A stretch of 18,187 nt of DNA, from positions 1-18,187 of the forward strand of contig JAOIQU010000028.1 in the NCBI GenBank assembly GCA_028141885.1, written 5' to 3'. A program made the translations under genes and the position numbers. Origin of the DNA: Flavobacteriales bacterium (lineage in GTDB: Bacteria > Bacteroidota > Bacteroidia > Flavobacteriales > UA16). Shown here piece by piece: positions 7,464-14,475 of the stretch (its first letter is position 1; each line of letters opens with the position of its first letter). The notes below the pieces were generated by a model. That model was not told the origin of the DNA and made no database searches. It saw only the letters and a list, made by a program, of their open reading frames with translations.

Positions 7464-8423
7464 AAAAGACTTACCGCCCTAGCACTCTGTGCCTTCATTT
7501 TGAATGGCATAGGTTTCTGCCAAACAGTAATGCCTCCAGAGTATCCATTTAATCCAGATTTTGATGGAGACGAGTTCGTTGCTGTGGGCGATGTCCTCTT
7601 AGCCGTTGCCTCTTTTGACAGCGAGTATTCTGTCGAACCAATGATGGTGGACTCCTTGACGATTGAAGAGGCAATGGAGCAAGTCCTTCTAAAATTAGAT
7701 TCTTTGTTGGGCACAACTGGTGTAGTCAATAGCAACGAAGAAGAGAATGATGGTGTTGATTCCGACGGCAACAGTGTCACCACAGACACCACATGGGCTT
7801 GTGGAGACCCTGTGAGCTACTGGGGGTTTCAATATGACACTTACTCGTTTGGGGATCAGTGTTGGTTTCAAGACAACCTCAGAACAACAAAATACAGTAA
7901 CGGAGATTCAATCTTAACTCTGTCACAAGATGCCGAAACCATACTCACAGACTATACAGAGGGCGCCTGTTTTATCTCCCCAACCATTGCGGATACTAAT
8001 TTGAGCGTTAACACTTTTGGGTTGATGTACAACTGGTACGCGATTGCAGATGACCGAGGTGTTTGCCCAACAAATTGGCACGTGCCTTTATTAGGAGAGT
8101 GGATTTCGATTCAAGAAGGTTTGAATACAGGAGAAATCTCTGCCCTAGAACTACTCTTTGACTCAAATTTGTACCCAGGATTAAATTCATATAGCACTGA
8201 TGGCTTCTTTTTTACACCAACAGGGCTTTTTATGCATAGTACTGCTGTTGCGAGCTACGTTGATTTCACAAGTTATTGGACGGGTACATGGGTGAACGGT
8301 TCGCCAGACTTGGCCTGGTACATTGATCTATCTATTTATGGGTCATCGATAGAGTACGTATACTTTTTCGACACTACTGTAAACATGTCAAGTGCAATGG
8401 GGGTCCGCTGCATCAAAGACTGA
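7461..8423 (+). CDS. Exported short FISUMP protein with N-terminal EF-hand (array A3)
   Basis: A 320-aa exported protein. The signal peptide is a diverged type A (MKRLTALALCAFILNGIGFCQ). An EF-hand/dockerin-like motif comes right after it (YPFNPDFDGDEFVAVGDVLL, about 27-46), then an amphipathic, possibly coiled-coil segment (DSLTIEEAMEQVLLKLDSLLG, about 62-82), an acidic linker, and a FISUMP domain (about 110-320) with CGDPVSYWGFQYDTYSFGDQ, YNWYAIADDRGVCPTNWHVP, YWTGTW and MGVRCIKD. The FISUMP middle is more diverged than in A2 or B4 (for example no LPGG). The order EF-hand, coiled coil, head is shared with the genes at 9789 and 10625 and suggests an oligomeric stalk. It is a single-gene unit. 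What follows it is not another array gene but recombinase-tail DNA. Confidence 0.87.
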   Translation: MKRLTALALCAFILNGIGFCQTVMPPEYPFNPDFDGDEFVAVGDVLLAVASFDSEYSVEPMMVDSLTIEEAMEQVLLKLDSLLGTTGVVNSNEEENDGVDSDGNSVTTDTTWACGDPVSYWGFQYDTYSFGDQCWFQDNLRTTKYSNGDSILTLSQDAETILTDYTEGACFISPTIADTNLSVNTFGLMYNWYAIADDRGVCPTNWHVPLLGEWISIQEGLNTGEISALELLFDSNLYPGLNSYSTDGFFFTPTGLFMHSTAVASYVDFTSYWTGTWVNGSPDLAWYIDLSIYGSSIEYVYFFDTTVNMSSAMGVRCIKD

Positions 8424-8460
8424 ACAAGTCCATCACTCCGCATTGGTGTATTCAGAGCTC

Positions 8461-8478
8461 GTTCAATAGCGCTTGAAC
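8461..8478. other. Inverted repeat at the array / insertion boundary
   Basis: GTTCAA-TAGCGC-TTGAAC, a perfect 6-bp stem with a 6-base loop, lies in the 84-bp spacer between the A3 stop and the first recombinase-tail fragment. There is no T tract, so it is a poor terminator. The 9-mer CTGAACAAG also occurs twice here, at 8420-8428 and 8493-8501. Either could mark an insertion boundary, but both could be chance. Confidence 0.3.
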
Positions 8479-8507
8479 CTCCTTGCTCATCTCTGAACAA
8501 GCGAAAA

Positions 8508-8621
8508 CAGCAGGCTATGGGGCATTCAAGCTTGGCAGTGAGCTTAGGCTATCTGAGGAACCTTGAAGTGCCGATGCTAAGAGTGGAGGATATGCTTACA
8601 TTGCAGGTATGTCAAGAGTAA
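8508..8621 (+). pseudogene. Recombinase 3'-end fragment, copy 2
   Basis: In frame from 8508 this encodes QAMGHSSLAVSLGYLRN followed by LEVPMLRVEDM, then an unrelated tail (LTLQVCQE) and TAA at 8619-8621. Over 87 bp it matches the recombinase gene (about 991-1080 region, codons Q331/Q332 to M359) with 9 mismatches by my count, and only one changes an amino acid (A to S). It includes the equivalents of H336 and the nucleophile Y345. Similarity stops abruptly upstream of 8508, so this is a fragment, not a frameshifted full gene. Its end overlaps the ATG of the lipoprotein gene at 8609. It could be a decayed paralogue or an attachment/recombination site located in an integrase 3' end. Confidence 0.88.
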
Positions 8622-9076
8622 TTTTTGTTTGGTTGTTGGTCATTATTGGCGCAGGGTGTCAATCACCAGAAATCGATACGGTCAAGGCCGTCATGCCCAA
8701 CGTAACAGACTCCAATGCATCTGTTCATTGTGGTGAGAGTGCATGTTTACGTATTGTCACATTTTCGAGGAAGCAGATGTGGGTGAAGCGCGGCACCATT
8801 GAAACCAAGAAGTTCGAAAAGGCCATTATCACGGCCCATGACGACGTAGATGAAAAGGCAATGATGCATTTGTATTTCGCTGATCAAGAAAATGAGTTTC
8901 TTTCTGCTTTTGCATCGCTTTCTCGTGAGAAAGCCTTGGAGCTCATTCGGAACACCGATGTCATGCCCTCACAAGTAGGAATTACAATCAAAGGCGAAGA
9001 TGGGGTTACGGCCAAATCTTCCACGGACCCTGATTGGATTTCGTTGATCCTTGGTGTTGACTTGACTATTGATTAA
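8609..9076 (+). CDS. Putative lipoprotein of unknown function
   Basis: A 155-aa protein that I do not recognise. It starts with a short signal sequence (MSRVIFVWLLVIIGAG) followed by Cys17, a permissive lipobox (IGAGC), so it is probably a lipoprotein. The mature part is a single small domain with CGESACLRIVTFSRKQMWVKRG near 41-62 and no catalytic motif that I can name. The ATG at 8609 is supported by the signal sequence directly following it, and it overlaps the last 13 nt of the recombinase-tail reading frame. No array promoter precedes it. With the next gene it forms a small island, unrelated in sequence to the FISUMP proteins, inserted in the array. The gene pair may be cargo carried with recombinase sequence. 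Confidence 0.72.
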   Translation: MSRVIFVWLLVIIGAGCQSPEIDTVKAVMPNVTDSNASVHCGESACLRIVTFSRKQMWVKRGTIETKKFEKAIITAHDDVDEKAMMHLYFADQENEFLSAFASLSREKALELIRNTDVMPSQVGITIKGEDGVTAKSSTDPDWISLILGVDLTID

Positions 9077-9097
9077 AGCGAAAGAACATTGATTGCT

Positions 9098-9151
9098 CAC
9101 CTTGAAGTACTGATGCCAAAGGTGGAGGCTATGCCTATGTTTGAATCATGA
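9098..9151 (+). pseudogene. Recombinase 3'-end fragment, copy 3 (degenerate)
   Basis: In frame from 9098 this encodes HLEVLMPKVEAMPMFES and a TGA at 9149-9151. It aligns without gaps to NLEVPMLRVEDMPRLN, the last residues of the recombinase at 7-1098. Over the first 36 bp there are about 7 differences from copy 2. It is shorter and more decayed than copy 2, and lacks the catalytic His/Tyr part. Its stop overlaps the next start codon (ATGA at 9148-9151). Confidence 0.7.
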
Positions 9152-9708
9152 TAGAAGATGAATCACTTGAGGACGCTCCACTATCGGAGGGAGAGAAATA
9201 CATGGCGCTCTTTTTCACAAGCCCCGAGTGGGACGTGGAATTCAAAACTCAGGTCAAAATCAGGAATTTAAAGGGTGACTCGAAATCCTACAGGGTGGCA
9301 GACTTTTACCTGCCTCGTTACGGCATTTATGTCGAGTTCTTAGGTCAGTGGGACGTTAACGAAGATGCCAGGAATAGGTATCGCGAAAAGAGAAAGGTCT
9401 ACCTCAAAAACGACATTCCATTCATAGAGATCTACCCCAATCAACTTGGAATTTTGGACTTTGCGTTTCCCTATCGCATGAGGAAGGCGTTAAATGATAG
9501 GGGTATGCGCAAGGAACTTTGGAAGTTCAACTTCGATCGGTGGTGGGAAAGAATCAGTTTTGCAGGTCTACTCTTGTTTGCATTTTTGATCTTTATTAGT
9601 TGGTCAAATGACTTTGATAACATTTGGAACATGGCTGCCTCCGCAGTGCTGGGGTTATGGATTCGAAAAGCGTGGAAATTGTGGAATCAGTTGGCCTACG
9701 TCACGTAG
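9148..9708 (+). CDS. PD-(D/E)XK nuclease-like protein with C-terminal membrane helices
   Basis: A 186-aa protein. Residues about 14-105 look like a restriction-endonuclease fold of the DUF559/VSR-like kind: E16 in the first helix (SEGEKYMALFF), Q35 in a strand, D52 in RVADFYLP, E63 in YVEFLG, a K/R-rich helix (NRYREKRKVYL, 76-86) and a final strand PFIEIYP. The usual E-x-K lysine is not at position 65, as in DUF559-type proteins, so activity is uncertain. Two hydrophobic helices (about 137-152 and 160-175) form a membrane hairpin at the C-terminus. A membrane-tethered nuclease-like protein suggests a defence or DNA-processing role, which is inference. The ATG overlaps the stop of recombinase fragment copy 3, implying past coupling to a recombinase gene. 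Confidence 0.65.
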   Translation: MIEDESLEDAPLSEGEKYMALFFTSPEWDVEFKTQVKIRNLKGDSKSYRVADFYLPRYGIYVEFLGQWDVNEDARNRYREKRKVYLKNDIPFIEIYPNQLGILDFAFPYRMRKALNDRGMRKELWKFNFDRWWERISFAGLLLFAFLIFISWSNDFDNIWNMAASAVLGLWIRKAWKLWNQLAYVT

Positions 9709-9738
9709 TCCCAACACAGCTGCAATGTATGTGTACGC

Positions 9739-9768
9739 TTTGAGATGGTATACATAAGCTGTATCTTG
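9739..9768 (+). promoter_or_regulatory. Array promoter, copy 4
   Basis: TTTG at 9739-9742, 19-bp spacer, TATCTTG at 9762-9768, ATG at 9789 (27 nt). The repeat block resumes about 12 nt after the stop of the nuclease-like gene with AATGTATGTGTACGC; the upstream ACACCACC part seen in other copies is missing, so the left boundary of the insertion falls inside the repeat. Confidence 0.75.
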
Positions 9769-9788
9769 TTGGTCCTTAACTGAGACCG

Positions 9789-10619
9789 ATGAAAAGACTG
9801 CTTGCTTTGATGTTGTGTGCTGTGAGCCTTGGAGCGGCAGCACAAGTGACATACCCTTACAACCCAGACGGAAATGCAGACACACTGATTGGGGTAACTG
9901 ACCTCCAGGATCTGCTGACCAATTACGGACAGCCTTTTTTGCCGTCAGAAATTCTCGTTGGGGACAGCACTCTATCTTCTTGGATATACCAATTGTCCGA
10001 AACCGTTAGCCTGCAACAGGCCACAATAGAGAGTCTATTGGATCAGCTAGATCAAGCGCAAAGCGACGTGTGGTATCAATCGTGGCACCCATCAATTCAC
10101 TCGGAGTTCAACGTCGCCCGTGACCCGAACACCATTTTCTATAATGGATTTATCGCACCAAAAACAGGAGTGTTGACTCACATGAAAGTTCGATTGAACG
10201 GTTGCGGTGGATATGTACCTGATGGAGAGTTGGTCATAGGGGCTGCGCTCTATAATTCCGATAACTCTGACTATGCGGCTGACGATCGTTTAGTGCCTTC
10301 ATCTTTAATGACCCAGGGACTAACCCTTACAGATGGAAAAGCTTATCAAATAGTTGAAATTGAGTTTGATCCAGTAGAAGTTGAGAAGGGCAAAGTCTAC
10401 TTTGCGGCACTTACACAACGGATACCCTCCTCTCTAAATTGGGAGGATTTTTGCGCGTTCCAAGGGAATCCCTTCTATTCGCTTGGAGCAGGTGGTGGTC
10501 TTGTTTTTCGAGGAGGTATGAATTCTCAGCTTCCTTATCCTGATTTGACTTGGCCCTCAATTGTCACCGAGCCAGACGTCCAGGTAACAGGAGATCTTTT
10601 TTGGTTCATTGTTGACTAA
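9789..10619 (+). CDS. Exported EF-hand / coiled-coil protein without FISUMP (array A4)
   Basis: A 276-aa exported protein with a type A signal peptide (MKRLLALMLCAVSLGAAAQ). An EF-hand/dockerin-like motif follows (YPYNPDGNADTLIGVTDLQ, about 22-40), then a likely coiled coil (LSSWIYQLSETVSLQQATIE, about 62-92). Residues about 95-276 form a single domain that I do not recognise. It appears beta-rich (FYNGFIAPKTGVLTHMKVRL, GKAYQIVEIEFDPVEVEKGKVYFAA) and could be a jelly-roll head like those on trimeric fibres. It is one of two complete array proteins with no FISUMP domain (the other is at 12063). The stop is followed 5 nt later by the ATG of the type B gene at 10625, so the two form an operon. 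Confidence 0.82.
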   Translation: MKRLLALMLCAVSLGAAAQVTYPYNPDGNADTLIGVTDLQDLLTNYGQPFLPSEILVGDSTLSSWIYQLSETVSLQQATIESLLDQLDQAQSDVWYQSWHPSIHSEFNVARDPNTIFYNGFIAPKTGVLTHMKVRLNGCGGYVPDGELVIGAALYNSDNSDYAADDRLVPSSLMTQGLTLTDGKAYQIVEIEFDPVEVEKGKVYFAALTQRIPSSLNWEDFCAFQGNPFYSLGAGGGLVFRGGMNSQLPYPDLTWPSIVTEPDVQVTGDLFWFIVD

Positions 10620-10624
10620 AGTTG

Positions 10625-11917
10625 ATGAACCGCTTCTTCACACTTTTCTTAGCTGCTTTTTGCTTGACAGCTGTTGGGCAAGTCGAGATCTCTTACCCCT
10701 ACAATCCAGACAACGGAGATGGGGCCATCGGTTCTCCAGACTTGATTGAACTGTTGACGCTTTATGGAACGCTGTTCGAGCCAGAAGCGCTCATGGTAAA
10801 TGAGATTCCATTTCAGGATTGGGTGGATGCTGTGAACAATACGCTTCTGTCGCAGCAGGCTTTGATTGACAGTCTGATGGGAAACGGGGTGAATCAGACC
10901 GATCCATGTGAGGGGCTGACTTCAGTAAACTATCATGGGGTTGAATACTCCATTGTTGCCATCGGCGATCAGTGTTGGTTCGCTAAAGACCTAATGGCAG
11001 AGCAATACAATGATGGCACGTTTATCAATGATTACAACCCTTACCCTTGGTTGAGCCAGTTTCCCACCCTATACTCGAATCCTGACTTATTTGTACCAGT
11101 CGGAATTGAAGAGGACGAGTGGGGCATTTATGCGCCATATGTTGGAAGTGAGGGAAATGAAAAAAAGGTATGTCCTGTAGGTTGGAAAGTGCCTGAACTT
11201 CGGGATATCGGGATTTTATGGGAATTTGGAAAAACCAGTTCTGCTACGAATAATCCGTTCACAGTTCTGAGTGACTTGACTGAATATTCCAGCTTTAATC
11301 TTCAACCCAATTGGAATTATGAATGGAGGCAGTGGCAAGGCTTCAATCTTCTCTCAAGTGAGAATTGGGTACATGCTTTTCCTTCGGACTTATGTGAAAT
11401 AAGCATGGATTTGACGACAATGGCGAGAGAAATTAAATGGCGCTGCCATCTTGACTCATTGTATGGAGATTGTGATGCCCTTCAAAGTTTAGTTGCTGAA
11501 GTCGTCCTAGACTATGGTTACGATCCCGATCAAGCAAATTTGGCCAGCAGCGCTGGTTGTAATTGTAATAACCTCAGCTACATAAACATTTGGAACGTAG
11601 ACTGTTTAGACCCTGATTGTGAAGAATCCATCTGCGAACAAAATCATCTAAATGAAGTCCTGTCTAATCCGAGAGGGTTTATGAACAGGTCTGCAATGCT
11701 ATACTCGGACTACCAAGTTCATCTTGATGCGTGGAACTACTCCTCAGAAGTGTTCTTTCCACAGCAAGGGTCTGTGTATAACATAGGATACGGTGAGGTT
11801 GGGCCACTTCCTACTTTTATTTGGCACGACAATGAACGTGCATTGCCTCCTGAACAGACTGTGGAGGAGATCATGACTCCCTTTACGAGACTACCCATCC
11901 GCTGCCTCAAAGACTGA
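10625..11917 (+). CDS. Exported EF-hand / coiled coil + divergent FISUMP protein (array B2)
   Basis: A 430-aa exported protein. The start is the ATG at 10625, giving MNRFFTLFLAAFCLTAVGQ; an in-frame TTG one codon upstream is not needed. An EF-hand/dockerin-like motif (YPYNPDNGDGAIGSPDLIEL, about 24-43) is followed by an amphipathic segment (WVDAVNNTLLSQQALIDSLM, about 74-93). The remainder is a divergent FISUMP domain: [20 protein letters not shown] at its start, KVCPVGWKVPELRDI in the middle and LPIRCLKD at the end. Between these lies about 100 residues of extra, Cys-containing sequence (CHLDSLYGDCDALQ, GCNCNNLS, CLDPDCEESICEQ) not seen in the other members. The LPGG/WWSS core is not recognisable. 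The domain either carries an insertion or is strongly remodelled. No promoter of its own is seen. Confidence 0.83.
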   Translation: MNRFFTLFLAAFCLTAVGQVEISYPYNPDNGDGAIGSPDLIELLTLYGTLFEPEALMVNEIPFQDWVDAVNNTLLSQQALIDSLMGNGVNQTDPCEGLTSVNYHGVEYSIVAIGDQCWFAKDLMAEQYNDGTFINDYNPYPWLSQFPTLYSNPDLFVPVGIEEDEWGIYAPYVGSEGNEKKVCPVGWKVPELRDIGILWEFGKTSSATNNPFTVLSDLTEYSSFNLQPNWNYEWRQWQGFNLLSSENWVHAFPSDLCEISMDLTTMAREIKWRCHLDSLYGDCDALQSLVAEVVLDYGYDPDQANLASSAGCNCNNLSYINIWNVDCLDPDCEESICEQNHLNEVLSNPRGFMNRSAMLYSDYQVHLDAWNYSSEVFFPQQGSVYNIGYGEVGPLPTFIWHDNERALPPEQTVEEIMTPFTRLPIRCLKD

Positions 11918-12065
11918 CAGGCACATACGATCAGCTTCGTGAGTCTATGCTGTTGCCTCTAGGGGCTTTGAAAAACAACGTGGTGCCCTCACACCACCAT
12001 GGTTGTGTACGCTTTGAGAGGGTGTACATAAGCTGTATCTTGTTGGTCCTTAACTGAGACTGATG
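11895..12065 (+). repeat. Duplicated intergenic repeat, copy 2
   Basis: The counterpart of 7293-7463. It runs from CCATCCGCTGC in the last FISUMP codons, through CAGGCACATACGATCAGC and the conserved stem-loop GTGGTG-CCCTCA-CACCAC (11980-11997), to the promoter block. Downstream of CTTTGAG it follows the common promoter version, whereas copy 1 follows the diverged version, so the two intergenic repeats are mosaics. Confidence 0.85.
12013..12042 (+). promoter_or_regulatory. Array promoter, copy 5
   Basis: TTTG at 12013-12016, 19-bp spacer, TATCTTG at 12036-12042, ATG at 12063 (27 nt). The sequence immediately upstream has CACCATGGTTGTG instead of CACCATGTATGTG; the rest matches copies 1 and 2. 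Confidence 0.75.
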
Positions 12066-14471
12066 AAAAGACTATTCGCTTTGATGTTGTGTGCTGTGAG
12101 CCTGGTGGTGGGTGCAACTGCTCCAGAGGGCTACTGCATTTCAATTGAGGAATATGCTGTTCATGACGCGGGTGAGCTGGCTGGTCTTACAACCTATAGA
12201 GTTTATTTGAACTGTGCTAATGAAACAGACTTTCTATTAGCCTGCGGAGGAGATGTCGATAATCCACTTATTGTCAATTCCACTTCGGGAACTTGGTACA
12301 ACAACGGGCTGAATGCCTCTTGGAACGCGTCTGGTCTGAGCCCTGCATTTTTTTCATTCTTTCCTGATCTGCAGTATGACAGCTTTGTAACTATCGGCAA
12401 CGACAACTCAATTGGCTCGGAACCTTCTATATCGGTTGGAGGCATTGACTGGAGACAGGAATTCTTAGGATCTGGGACCTCAGAGGACGCGACTTATGGC
12501 TCCAGCTTCACAGTGAATGACGAAGCAGGTAGCGCTTGGTTCATGACTTTCCCTGGTCTCGCTGCGGCAGAGACGCATCCTGCCTTTGCTGGGGACGATT
12601 TGCGGGTTCTAGTAATGCAAATCACCACTGCAGGAACTTTGTTTGGTCAGATTTATTGTCAAGTTTTTGTAGAAGGATCACAAGCCTCGGAATTAAGGGC
12701 TTTGATTCCTTTGGGTGGTTGTGACTGTGATGGGATTATTGACCCCTGTGGAGTTTGCTCAGGATCTGGGGTTGCAGGCTGCCTAGATCCCTTGGCCTGC
12801 AACAATGATCCTGGAGCGACCTGTGATGACGGTTCTTGTGACTACTCGTGCTATGGTTGCACCATTTCGCAAGCTTGCAACTACGATACAGATGCAACCG
12901 TCAACGATGGTTCCTGTGATTTTGAGTCTTGCCTGGGTCTCGGCTGCACGGACTCTGCAGCGTGCAACTATGATCCTGAAGCGGTCATCAACGATGGTTC
13001 TTGCGTCTATATCCTAGAAGGGGAGTGCGACTGCGACGGAAATGTGGTGGACGCCATTGGGGTCTGTGGAGGCGAATGTATAGAAGACGAAAATGGAAAT
13101 GGCATTTGTGATGGGCAGGAAGTGTATGGCTGCCTCGATATGGCTGCGTGCAACTACAACGATGAGGCCAACGTAGATAACCCACAGAATTGTTTTTATG
13201 CTGAACAGTATTACGATTGCCTTGGAAATTGTCTCAATGACGTGAACGGCAACGGCGTGTGTGACGAGCTCGATATTTCTGGTTGCCTTGACCCCGAGGG
13301 ATGCAACTACAACGATGAGGCCACAGTAGATGCCCCACAGAATTGTGTTTATGCTGAACAGTATTACAATTGCGATGGGTTGTGCCTCAACGACGTAGAT
13401 CAGGATAGCATTTGTGATGAGCTGGAAATCCCAGGCTGTTCCGATGTAAGTGCTTGCAACTACGAAGTCATGGCCACAGACGAGGATGGCAGCTGTTCAT
13501 ACCCCGACGCCTTAGGTGTTTGCGGAGGCGATTGCGGATCCGACGCCGATGCCGATGGCATCTGTGACGACGTTGATCCATGCGTTGGAGAACTCGATGA
13601 GTGCGGCGTATGCAACGGAACTGGCGCCATCTACGACTGTGGGTGCGTTGACATTCCACAAGGCTTCTGCGATTGCGACCTTAACCAACTGGACGCTCTT
13701 GGTGTTTGCGGCGGTGATTGCGCAGAGGACGCGAACTCAGATGGCATCTGTGATGACCTCGTGGACTGCACTAACATTGGGGCAGCTTTCTGGCAAGACC
13801 TCGAGCTGGGTGTATACATCTCGGCTGAGCAGTCTCCTGTCATTTACGATTCCCTTACCGTCGATGGAATTCAGCTCACAGTCGGCGAGGATTTCACCAA
13901 TGAACTCATCTTGAACGTACCGCTCGTCTTTGTGGATGAAGTCACTGGAGGTGCATTCCAAGTCTTGTCATGGTCCAACCTTACAGTTGAGGGTCTTCCG
14001 CCTGGGGTTAAACTCATCTTGCCTCCAGCTCTTGACGGTGCATCGCAGGCGTGTGTTGAGCTTACAGGTGATGACTATCCAACCCAGGAGGGGTACTATG
14101 AGGTTGTGATTACAGGCGAGGTGTTGCTGAACTTCTTCGGAACAGCGATCAGCATTGGTGATGTTTCCTCATCGTTTTGGGTAGAGGTTGTTTCGAACCC
14201 CAACGGAGTTCCAGGCTGCACTTACCCAACAGCTTCCAACTACATGCCGTGGGCCACTTACGACAGTGGTGTATGCGAGTATGCAGGTTGCACTGACCCC
14301 TCAGCATTGAACTATTCTCCAAGACACTCTATAGACGACGGCAGCTGCTTCTACAACGACCCAAACTGCGTGGCTGATGCCGCCTGTCCAGAGGACCTCA
14401 ACGGAGATGGGGCAGTAGGCACACCTGACTTGCTGCTCATGCTTGGGGAGTATGGCAACTTCTGCGATTAA
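12063..14471 (+). CDS. Exported Cys-rich protein with C-terminal EF-hand motif (array A5)
   Basis: An 802-aa exported protein with a type A signal peptide (MKRLFALMLCAVSLVVGA). Residues about 20-217 are a non-repetitive domain (TTYRVYLNCANETDFLLACG, SEPSISVGGIDW) that I cannot name. A long Cys-rich stalk runs from about 218 to 568 and contains the GCTDxxACNYDPxAxxDDGSC type, the 62-aa CGVCNGTG type and a 51-aa tandem pair. Residues about 568-715 form a beta-sandwich-like domain (LTVEGLPPGVKLILPP, CVELTGDDYPTQEGYYEVVI). Two more Cys repeats (about 717-765) precede an EF-hand/dockerin-like motif at the very C-terminus (DLNGDGAVGTPDLLLMLGEYG). There is no FISUMP domain; the intergenic DNA after the stop keeps what looks like the end of one. 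It is the first gene of a three-gene unit. Confidence 0.87.
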   Translation: MKRLFALMLCAVSLVVGATAPEGYCISIEEYAVHDAGELAGLTTYRVYLNCANETDFLLACGGDVDNPLIVNSTSGTWYNNGLNASWNASGLSPAFFSFFPDLQYDSFVTIGNDNSIGSEPSISVGGIDWRQEFLGSGTSEDATYGSSFTVNDEAGSAWFMTFPGLAAAETHPAFAGDDLRVLVMQITTAGTLFGQIYCQVFVEGSQASELRALIPLGGCDCDGIIDPCGVCSGSGVAGCLDPLACNNDPGATCDDGSCDYSCYGCTISQACNYDTDATVNDGSCDFESCLGLGCTDSAACNYDPEAVINDGSCVYILEGECDCDGNVVDAIGVCGGECIEDENGNGICDGQEVYGCLDMAACNYNDEANVDNPQNCFYAEQYYDCLGNCLNDVNGNGVCDELDISGCLDPEGCNYNDEATVDAPQNCVYAEQYYNCDGLCLNDVDQDSICDELEIPGCSDVSACNYEVMATDEDGSCSYPDALGVCGGDCGSDADADGICDDVDPCVGELDECGVCNGTGAIYDCGCVDIPQGFCDCDLNQLDALGVCGGDCAEDANSDGICDDLVDCTNIGAAFWQDLELGVYISAEQSPVIYDSLTVDGIQLTVGEDFTNELILNVPLVFVDEVTGGAFQVLSWSNLTVEGLPPGVKLILPPALDGASQACVELTGDDYPTQEGYYEVVITGEVLLNFFGTAISIGDVSSSFWVEVVSNPNGVPGCTYPTASNYMPWATYDSGVCEYAGCTDPSALNYSPRHSIDDGSCFYNDPNCVADAACPEDLNGDGAVGTPDLLLMLGEYGNFCD
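13128..13433 (+). repeat. Tandem 153-bp (51-aa) duplication
   Basis: Two units of exactly 153 bp start at 13128 and 13281, each encoding GCLDxxxCNYNDEAxVD, PQNCxYAEQYYxC and a GLCLNDV/GNCLNDV...CDEL calcium-type end. A third related start (GCSDVSACNY) lies exactly 153 bp further, at 13434, but then diverges. The close match of the two units suggests a fairly recent duplication. Confidence 0.85.
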
Positions 14472-14475
14472 CACA

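Noticed and set aside
1..9151. Classical integron with attC cassettes
   Set aside because: The recombinase lacks any visible IntI-specific insert, no attC-like imperfect palindromes lie between the genes, and array genes carry their own promoters. Only a looser cassette-capture idea is kept.
10622..10624. TTG as start of the B2 gene
   Set aside because: The ATG one codon later gives exactly the MNRFFTL signal peptide found in the other type B genes, so the TTG is unnecessary.
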